Below are positions 57,556 to 64,000 of a stretch of 64,000 nt of DNA, in pieces. Every line of letters starts with the position of its first letter. The stretch's first letter is position 1. Origin of the DNA: Agelas oroides (Eukaryota; Porifera; Demospongiae; Agelasida; Agelasidae); contig OX422202.1 of assembly GCA_949130485.1 (NCBI GenBank), positions 5,810,293 to 5,874,292 of the forward strand. Direction: 5' to 3'. The notes under the pieces were generated by a model. It saw only the letters and a list, made by a program, of their open reading frames with translations, did no database searches and had not been told where the DNA came from. A program made the position numbers and the translations under genes.

Positions 57556-59343
57556 ACACACACATGCAATATACACTTACCATCATCTCCCCTTGATTTG
57601 GCTTTTAAGTAATTAAAACCTTAATGAATTAGCTTTATGATGTTACTTGCCACAATGCATCTTGCAAAAGAGCGCCCATGAGCGGAACACCTTACAAGTC
57701 TGCTAAAGGGGGGGGGGAGGGTGGATGGTCTTTCAAGTGTTTTCCGCATTTAACCACAAAAGAGTGCCCATGCCATGTTTACAGCGACTTGATGCCCTCA
57801 AAATCAAATAATTGGACAAACAGTAATGTACAACGGAGCCACCAGCGGCTTTTGAAGTCCAAGCCTGATGGTTTAGTAAATGGTAAGCATTTGCTGCCTC
57901 TGATGCTTGCTAATCAGTGGATGTGGATAAATTTATGAATCTGCACAGAATGGAGGAAAAAAAACTTCTGAACAAAATTTCAAGTGCTTGATTCTTAGAA
58001 ATGTGTTAAAGGGTTCCGTGTGGCTAGAAGTGACCTCTCAATACAGTTGTACATATTTGAGTTCAGCTTTATCTTTCTAAGCAAGTTATGGGTTCTGTTT
58101 TTTGTTCACTCCCTCCCTCCCTCCCTCCCTCCTCCCTCCCTCCCTCCCTCCTCCCTCCCTCCCTCCCTCCCTCCCTCCCTCCCTCCCTCCCTCCCCTCCC
58201 TCCCTCCCTCCCCCCTCCCCCCTCCCTCCCTCCCTCCCTCCCTCCCTCCCTCCCTCCCCTCCCTCCCCTCCCACAGATGAGCTGACCTCTCCTACACAGT
58301 CTGCTCTCATCCCTCAGCCAGTAGGCTCGGCTCCCAGACTGGGCAATATGTCCACCAACTCAAGGATTGTGGTGGAGTGGGACCCTGCTCCCCCTCTCCC
58401 CTTCTCCTCCCCCATCGTTATCGTTTTGAGTACTCCTTGATGCTCATGGATGGATCAAGGATGCAACTCAAGTGGCTATAGTGAGTAATTCATCTCTGTC
58501 AAGTCCTCATGCAGACCTTTCAAGGTCAGCAGCCTTGTTGAGTGAGAGTTCATCTCATAATGAGTGAGATTTGTCCTAAATCAGTGAGACCCTGTGGAAC
58601 ATTCATACTCAGACACTCACAACCTTTCATGGTCATCTTAAAAGGGCCTACATTGTATAACTTTCGCTTCTTTGCTCATGGGCAGTAGTCACCAAACTGT
58701 TCATAGTACATAACCTCAGACTGAAAAGAAAAGACTATGAAGTGTTTCTGTCATTATGGGCCTAGGAATGAGGCTAGCAGTTGGTGAGATAGTTGCTGAC
58801 TGGAGTAGAGGATCTACTCCAAGTTGCATGAGAGTTGCTTGAGCATGTGTGCGAGTGTGAGATATTTAATGTGGGTGTCTCATGTGTACATGATGCACGT
58901 CAGAGTGGATATTTTTCCTCCCTCCCTCCCTCCCTCCCTCCCTCCCTCCCTCCCTCCCTCCCTCCCTCCCTCCCTCCCTCCCTCCCTCCCTCCCTCCCTC
59001 CCTCCCTCCCTCCCTCCCTCCCTCCCTCCCTCCCTCCCTCCCTCCCTCCCTCCCTTCCCCCTTCCCTCCCTTCCCCCTTCCCTCCCTCCCTCCCTCCCTT
59101 AGTCTGAAGTTCCCAGTGTATCACTAGACATTCCATCTTCCTACGCTGAGGTCACAGCCTCGGTGACCTCTTACTCACTCTGGAACACCTCCAATGTCAC
59201 CATGCAGGCTGTTTTCCGCTCACCTCCTGCACGTGAGGGACATAAGCGTTGTGCTACTGTATTCTCCTCAAAATAAATTCATTCTTCAAAATAAACCCAC
59301 CTAATTTGCAGTATTACAAAGGCCTCACACCCACACACACACA

Positions 59344-59386
<43 letters not shown>

Positions 59387-60596
59387 CCAATACAGGTTCA
59401 AAATGTCCGAGCATTTGTCTACTTCCCAATGTTGTCTGGTGGAAGTGTATCTGCCCTGGTGACCTGGGATGCATTGACAGCCATGCAGGGCGGAGGGTTT
59501 ACCCAAAACTATGTTGTACAAGTGTTCCAGAATGGACAACTGTTACCAGAAGTGAGCCCCATTGCATGTACCTAGTGACCATGCCCTTCCCATTCTCTTG
59601 TTGAAATGTTGCTGTTCATGTGAGAATATGTAGGTTTGGAGCATGGTTTAGTTCTCATATGTGGCAGTCCTGGGTAGAAAGCACTGTGTATGTATGTGCA
59701 TCAATATATGATTGAGTATGTGGAAGTCGTATGAGCTTGTCTATAACAAATCTCGGTGATGGGAGTGGTACCACATGGTCCTTGTAAGGTATTGTGCATA
59801 TTGTGCATTAGGTACATGTATATCATGTATTGGATACATATTACATGAGCATATTACATGTGTTAGAGACAACCTCGAGGCCCACTGCACTTCAAATGTC
59901 ATTGCAGTATGTTCAATTTCTACCCTGGAATGCCTATATATACAGTTGTAGAGTAATAATCTAACATCTTAAAATTAATCTGTAGTACATATTACATATT
60001 CTGCAAACTTAGCCTAAGGTTTAGATGTGACCTTTGACCTCTTCTCTTTCAGTTCTGTCGTCCGGCTGGCGAACTGCCAGTCTGCTCTCAGTTGTACCAG
60101 AACCCGGACAATCGCACCACGTACACTGTACAACAACGTGTACTGAGTTCAGATGGTCTTACCAACAGTGTGAGGTACCCTCTAGAGACGAACATGGAGT
60201 ATGTTGTGAGGGTAAGGAATATTGTGTGTGTGTACATGTGCATGGTGTGTGAGCTACGTATCTGGATGAAGTGTAGTTTATGTTCTTGCTCCAATACTTG
60301 TTCATGAGGTCTCTTTCATCTGCCCTGTTCCCCGTTTCATCTCCTCCTTCCCTCTTCTCCCCTCCTCTCCTTTCTCTTCTTCTTCACCACCCTCTCCTTC
60401 CTCCTCCTCCTCCTCCTCCTCCTCCTCCTCCCCTCTTGTCTTTTTTCAGGTGTTTGCTTCCAACCCAACTGGTAATGGAACACCCTCAGCAAATGTGACA
60501 TTCAATACTAACAGTGAGTGTATCTGTGATGAAGTGCTGAATTACCAATAGTTCATATAATGATGACTCACCACACACACACACACATGCACACAT

Positions 60597-60692
<96 letters not shown>

Positions 60693-63600
60693 CTAGTGAG
60701 AGCCAACTGGTAGAACCAGGGAACATGCCACCCCCCCTCTCCTCTGTGAGAGAACCACTCACTGTGGATACCACAGGCAGACAGCTGTACTGGTACGATG
60801 GGAACACAATTCAACGACAGTCACTAGATGGAGGTGACCCACAGGTTAGTGTATACCTCTCTGTATACCTCTATATACGCTGTGCACTATTCATACCCAA
60901 AGATTTGAGGCTGCTAATATGCTCAAAACTCTTAGCTGTATTTTTTAGCCTTTTATGTGTTTTGGCTCATTTGATTGTTATGTCCCTCTCCTTTCTCCCT
61001 TCCTGTTTGTTTCCTCTCCTCTCGTTTTTCCCTCCTTATCCCTCCCTTCTCTCCTCCCTTCTCTCCTCCTCCCTTCTCTCCTCCTCCCTTCTCTCCTCCT
61101 CCCTTCTCTCCTCCTCCCTTCTCTCCTCCCTCCTTTCTTCTCCTTTCTTCTCCTTTCTTCTCCCTTGTTCCCTTCCTCCCTCCCTCTCTTCCCCTCCTTC
61201 CCCCTTCTAGCCTATCAATGTCGGTGAGGTAGATGTGCGTGCACTGGCCTATAACTGGTTGGGTCAGACCCTCTATTTTGCTGGTCGAGTGGAGAGGAGT
61301 GGTGTTGGGAGGGTTGGGGTGTGGGTATATCATACAATCAATGACAGAGTGGAGGAGGTGTTTGTTGGTGACAGTCTCCTGGTGGGGGAAGGACTAAGAC
61401 TTGCTGTGGATCCATTCAGAGGGTAGGTAAAGGAAAAGTTGGGCTGGACACTCCACTCTATAGCTAACTGTTACTGTTTCTCACTATTTGAGTGACAGTG
61501 TACGTTCATGTAAAATGGTGATTGCAGAAAGTCAATTCCTTTACACCTTCTCTCTACACTCACAAATGAAATTAGGTATCTTTACTGGACAATTGCGAAT
61601 GATTCCTCCAACTCACTCCACCAGCTAAACCTCCAAGACCCCTCTATGAGCTCACCCCTCACAGCTCCCAGTAGCTCAGTAGGCAAGCGGCAAGCTACAC
61701 CCACCCTATCCAGCCTCTCCCTCACCCCTGCCCTTGCTCTCAGTCCCCGCACTGGTCGCCTCTGGGTGTGTGATGCCAACAGTGGAGACATCCTCTCTTG
61801 TAGCCCTGTGATTGGCAGCTGTACAGTGGAGGTGGAGGCAGCAGCACTGGGAAGGAGTGACATTGGTAAATACATATAGCCCTTTGGATCATGGGTGTGC
61901 ATGAAATACACATCCCAATATGGGTGTGCGTTCTAAAAGAGCTCATCCTCTCAATACCAATTGAAATCCTCCCTCCCTCCCTCCCTCCCTCCCTCCCTCC
62001 CTCCCTCCCTCCCTCCCTCCCTCCCTCCCTCCCTCCCTCCCTCCCTCCCTCCCTCCCTCCCTCCCTCCCTCCCTCCCCCCTCCCTCCCTCCCTCCCCCCT
62101 CCCTCCCTCCCTCCCCCCTCCCTCCCCCCTCCCTCCCCCTCCCTCCCCCCTCCCCTCCCTCCCTCCCTCCCCCCTCCCTCCCCCCTCCCTCCCCCTCCCT
62201 CCCCCCTCCCTCCCTCCCTCCCCCCTCCCTCCCTCCCTCCCCCCTCCCTCCCTCCCTCCCCCCTCCCTCCCTCCCTCCCCCCTCCCTCCCTCCCTCCCCC
62301 CCTCCCTCCCTCCCCCCTCCCCCCCTCCCCCCCTCCCCCCCTCCCCCCTCCCTCCCCCACTCCCCCCTCCCTCCCCCACTCCCCCACTCCCCCCCTCCCT
62401 CCCTCCCTCCCCCCTCCCTCCCTCCCTCCCCCCCTCCCTCCCTCCCTCCCCCCCCCCTCCCTCCCCCCCCTCCCTCCCTCCCTCCCCCCCTCCCTCCCTC
62501 CCTCCCCCCCTCCCTCCCTCCCTCCCCCCCTCCCTCCCTCCCTCCCCCACTCCCCCCCCCCCCCCCCCCCCCCCCCAGGTCTTCCTGCCTCCAGTCTGGC
62601 ATTGGATGAGCTGAGGGTGTACTGGACCAATGACACAAGTGGGATCTTTGCTGTGGCCTTCTCTGACAACACCACAGTCATTGATATCTCACCTACCACT
62701 ACTGCCTCCAGTGTAGTCTCTCTCAGCCCTGGACAACAGCCCCTGCCATGTAAATACATGTACCAATTGTGCTAGTGTATGTTAAAGGTTTAGCAGTTCA
62801 CCTGATGAAGGAAACTTTAATTTGACATGTTCAATTTCTCTGCTACTATGGAATAAGCTTGTTAGATTACTGTTCCACACAGTGCGTAGTCTATTGAAGG
62901 AAATGTGTGCATAATATGTGACCCACTGAGCAACATCCTGCATTTTATAAGAATTGAGATAAGATCGCAGATCAGTATCTCGATGTGTAATTGTGCAATG
63001 ATGAAAAATGGTTGCTTGGTCTCAAGTTACTGAGTGAAATGCGTTGCAGACACAAAACACAACATTTCAGGAATCTGTAATGTTTTATGTTGCTGCAGTA
63101 AGTTTAATGACACCGTATACTATATAAGATTTACATGTGTTCTTGTGAAAAGTCAGCTTGAAAATCAGCAAAGATGGTTGAAAAGGACAGTGGCGATGAT
63201 AGTGTGGGCTGTAAACGAACTGTGTACAGAAGGTATAGTTGTGTAATTTTGCATACCAAGCTGTCCATAGCAATGTGTTTCCGTGAGTGAGCTGGGCTTC
63301 ATTATACGGTGGTGCAATAGTCTGAATTTCACTTGAAAACTACCTGTATGGATAAAATTGGTTCAAATTTGAATTCAATATTTGTGGGATGTGCCAGGTT
63401 TTCACTCAGTCGGTCACATATGTATAGTGTATGCATGTTCTTATAACAAAATGTACCTATGGGTTACTGTGCATGTGAATAATGTGGTCTGGTAACCTGC
63501 TGTATGTCATGATATTGTGAGCCAAGGCTCTTAGAATGCTAAGGGAATATGATTGGAGGATGTCGTGGTACAGAGTAAGACTTGACTGACTGTGAGTGTC

Positions 63601-64000
63601 TATGGGTTAGTTATACATATAGACCTAAGGGCTGTAATGTGACCCTATATGTAGTTGATATGTATTCCAAGTTGACTTTGAAGTCCCACTAATGCAGTTG
63701 TTCCAGTGTAATTTCTCTACCTTATAGTAATTAAGTTAACTTATGTCGTTTTCATCACAAAGAGTGTGCAGATACACAGAGTATGTAAAGTAACATTTCT
63801 CCCCCTTCATGCATATTCTCACAGCCCAGGACTGCCTCTCTCCCCACCTGGATATCACTATGGAACGTCCCCTTGCTGAACTCGTGAGCAGAACCAACAC
63901 CTCGATCACTGTCAACTGGACTGCCCCTACCCTTGACCCTTCATGCACCAACGTTTTCTTTCCCCCTCTGATGTACATGGTTAGGGTTAGGCTTGGGCTT
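46659..64000 (+). CDS. ROS1: ROS1/Sevenless-type receptor, ectodomain exons (partial)
   Basis: Exons: 46659-46838, 47270-47411, 47547-47834 (or 47840), 48502-48633, 49781-49900, 50118-50233, 50495-50592, 50726-51207, 52389-52484, 53057-53266, 53516-53626, 55114-55295, 56182-56291, 56657-56858, 57011-57037, 57135-57355, 58277-58480, 59103-59232, 59385-59551, 60053-60211, 60450-60513, 60693-60844, 61211-61422, 61576-61865, 62579-62749 and 63825 onward. They encode FN3, FN3, YWTD-like propeller (YFYWSQNGSGIYRVELN), FN3, propeller (QYYWVIAGG, LLYWVSYSN), FN3, FN3, propeller (LYWYDGN, YLYWTIAND, VYWTND) and the start of another FN3. That is the order of vertebrate ROS1 and fly Sevenless. Membrane helix and kinase would be right of the window; the N-terminus is not found. 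Exons at 56,657 and 58,277 each contain an apparent single-base frame break, and the 58,480/59,103 junction does not fit in phase. Before and after, most phases join cleanly. Confidence 0.8.
47102..47263. repeat. (CCCT)n, 160 bp, before a 3' splice site
   Basis: About 40 uninterrupted CCCT units end 5 bases before the acceptor at 47,268-47,269. Confidence 0.95.
47913..47981. mobile_element. MITE, TAGCC family variant
   Basis: TAGTCTCGTTCCAGACCCTC and the inverted GAGGGTCTGGGGACCAGACTA, 69 bp in all, in a ROS1-type intron. Confidence 0.6.
48634..48715. repeat. (GT)n at a 5' splice site
   Basis: The donor of the exon ending at 48,633 is the first unit of a GT repeat about 80 bp long. Confidence 0.95.
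49145..49229. mobile_element. MITE, TAGCC family
   Basis: TAGCCTCGTTCCAGGGCCTT starts the element; the right arm is GGGAGGGCCTGGGAGC. The core CAGTTCTTGATTGCTTACAG is shared with copies at 29.4 and 36.0 kb. A worn copy follows at 49,482-49,551. Confidence 0.6.
49259..49461. mobile_element. 200-bp element with AGGTAGACCGAGGGGGG ends
   Basis: The left AGGTAGACCGAGGGGGGAGG and right CCTCCCCCCTCTGTCCACCT ends are inverted repeats about 25 bp long. It has GC-rich ends and an AT-richer middle. The family is not identified. Confidence 0.55.
51481..51598 (+). repeat. Perfect 59-bp tandem duplication
   Basis: The unit beginning ATTGGTGACATGATTACAAA occurs twice with no difference, in an intron. The event is recent. 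Confidence 0.95.
52079..52284. mobile_element. MITE with TACCGTATGGCGAGAAA ends
   Basis: The terminal repeats TACCGTATGGCGAGAAATTT and their complement enclose many TTTCGCGG/CCGCGAAA motifs. TA borders suggest a Tc1/mariner-type target, which is inference. Confidence 0.7.
52556..53050. repeat. CCCT / CCCCCCT tract, 500 bp, before a 3' splice site
   Basis: Pure C and T on the sense strand, ending in CTCAACTAG, the acceptor of the exon at 53,057. A higher-order unit (CCCTCCCTCCCCCCCT) repeats many times. Confidence 0.95.
53801..54000. other. Assembly gap (200 Ns)
   Basis: Exactly 200 Ns. The 70 bases before the gap (53,731-53,800) are identical to the 70 after it (54,001-54,070). Confidence 0.98.
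54075..54245. repeat. (CA)n microsatellite with interruptions
   Basis: CA repeat of about 160 bp in a ROS1-type intron, immediately right of the gap overlap. Confidence 0.95.
55050..55113. repeat. (CA)n ending at a 3' splice site
   Basis: The last CA unit runs directly into CACACAG, the acceptor of the exon at 55,114. Confidence 0.95.
55472..55927. mobile_element. MITE with TACCGTATTTCTTCGAATA ends
   Basis: The left TACCGTATTTCTTCGAATA and right AAAGAAATACGGTA are inverted. CCCTCGAATAGTAGCCGC-like units repeat internally on both arms. This type of element is widespread in invertebrate genomes (from memory). It lies in a ROS1-type intron. Confidence 0.75.
57400..57565. repeat. (CA)n microsatellite with ATGCAC and ACGCAG breaks
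   Basis: About 160 bp near the 5' end of the intron after the exon ending at 57,355. Confidence 0.95.
57566..58107. other. Intron interior, ROS1-type gene
   Basis: No exon is supported. AAAAGAGYGCCCATG occurs twice (57,665 and 57,758). The longest ORF (57,678-57,938) lacks domain similarity and splice sites that fit the flanking phases. Confidence 0.4.
58109..58270. repeat. (CCCT)n before a 3' splice site
   Basis: Pure C/T tract ending in CCCACAG, the acceptor of the exon at 58,277. Confidence 0.95.
58918..59100. repeat. (CCCT)n before a 3' splice site
   Basis: About 35 CCCT units, then TTCCCCC variants, ending in CCCTTAG, the acceptor of the exon at 59,103. Confidence 0.95.
59329..59384. 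repeat. (CA)n ending at a 3' splice site
   Basis: CA repeat running into ACACAG, the acceptor of the exon at 59,385. Confidence 0.95.
60598..60692. repeat. (CA)n ending at a 3' splice site
   Basis: About 46 CA units whose last CAG is the acceptor of the exon at 60,693. Confidence 0.95.
61040..61208. repeat. (CTTCTCTCCTCC)n before a 3' splice site
   Basis: A 15-bp CTCCTCCCTTCTCTC unit is repeated at least five times, then TTCTCC units, ending at CCCCTTCTAG (61,210). Confidence 0.9.
61968..62576. repeat. 600-bp C/T tract before a 3' splice site
   Basis: (CCCT)n, then CCCTCCCTCCCTCCCCCCT units, then about 26 Cs directly before the acceptor at 62,577-62,578. Confidence 0.95.
62750..63824. other. 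Intron before the last visible FN3 exon
   Basis: About 1.1 kb with no recognised repeat and no ORF with domain similarity. Unlike many neighbours it lacks a long microsatellite. Confidence 0.5.

Noticed and set aside
63971-63991. GTTAGGGTTAGG near the right edge looks telomere-like
   Set aside because: Only two units, and they are codons of an FN3 exon (MVRVRLG).

Overview
This is genomic DNA of an animal. Genes are split by short GT-AG introns, intron and intergenic DNA is full of microsatellites and small inverted-repeat transposons, and one gene is built like the metazoan receptor tyrosine kinase ROS1/Sevenless. Compact introns, gene density and the receptor families point to a sponge, most likely a demosponge such as Amphimedon. 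That assignment is an inference; no rRNA or mitochondrial marker is present. One run of 200 Ns at 53,801-54,000 shows the sequence is a draft assembly.

Left part (1-9,000): the first five exons of a beta-helix membrane protein (gene A, minus strand, running off the left edge), a broken copy of a sponge-type fibrinogen-like lectin domain (4.26-5.15 kb, plus), and an intronless 1,152-residue beta-helix/multi-pass membrane protein (gene B, minus). From 9 to 16.7 kb no gene is convincing; there are decayed DNA transposons, a LINE reverse-transcriptase fragment and several palindromes.

Middle (16.7-29.2 kb): an aldo-keto reductase of the L-galactose dehydrogenase type (minus, two exons) diverges from a 16-exon CEP85-type centrosomal coiled-coil gene (plus) across about 430 bp. 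Then comes gene C (29.95-38.89 kb, plus), a complete 21-exon, 1,255-residue close relative of gene A. A and C form an inverted duplicate pair with matching exon structure. B shares the domain order of C but has no introns.

Right part: 39-45 kb is a transposon graveyard with a LINE fragment, a hAT-like element and a readable nest of inserted elements. From 46.6 kb to the right edge lies the ectodomain of a ROS1/Sevenless-type receptor, ordered FN3-FN3-propeller-FN3-propeller-FN3-FN3-propeller-FN3. The transmembrane and kinase exons would lie beyond the window. Its introns very often carry CCCT, CT or CA microsatellites directly before the 3' splice site.

The genes form no operon or single pathway. 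The A/B/C family, with an adhesin-like beta-helix ectodomain on a multi-pass membrane domain, is the best candidate for something undescribed. The sequence gives no ligand or downstream partner for it.
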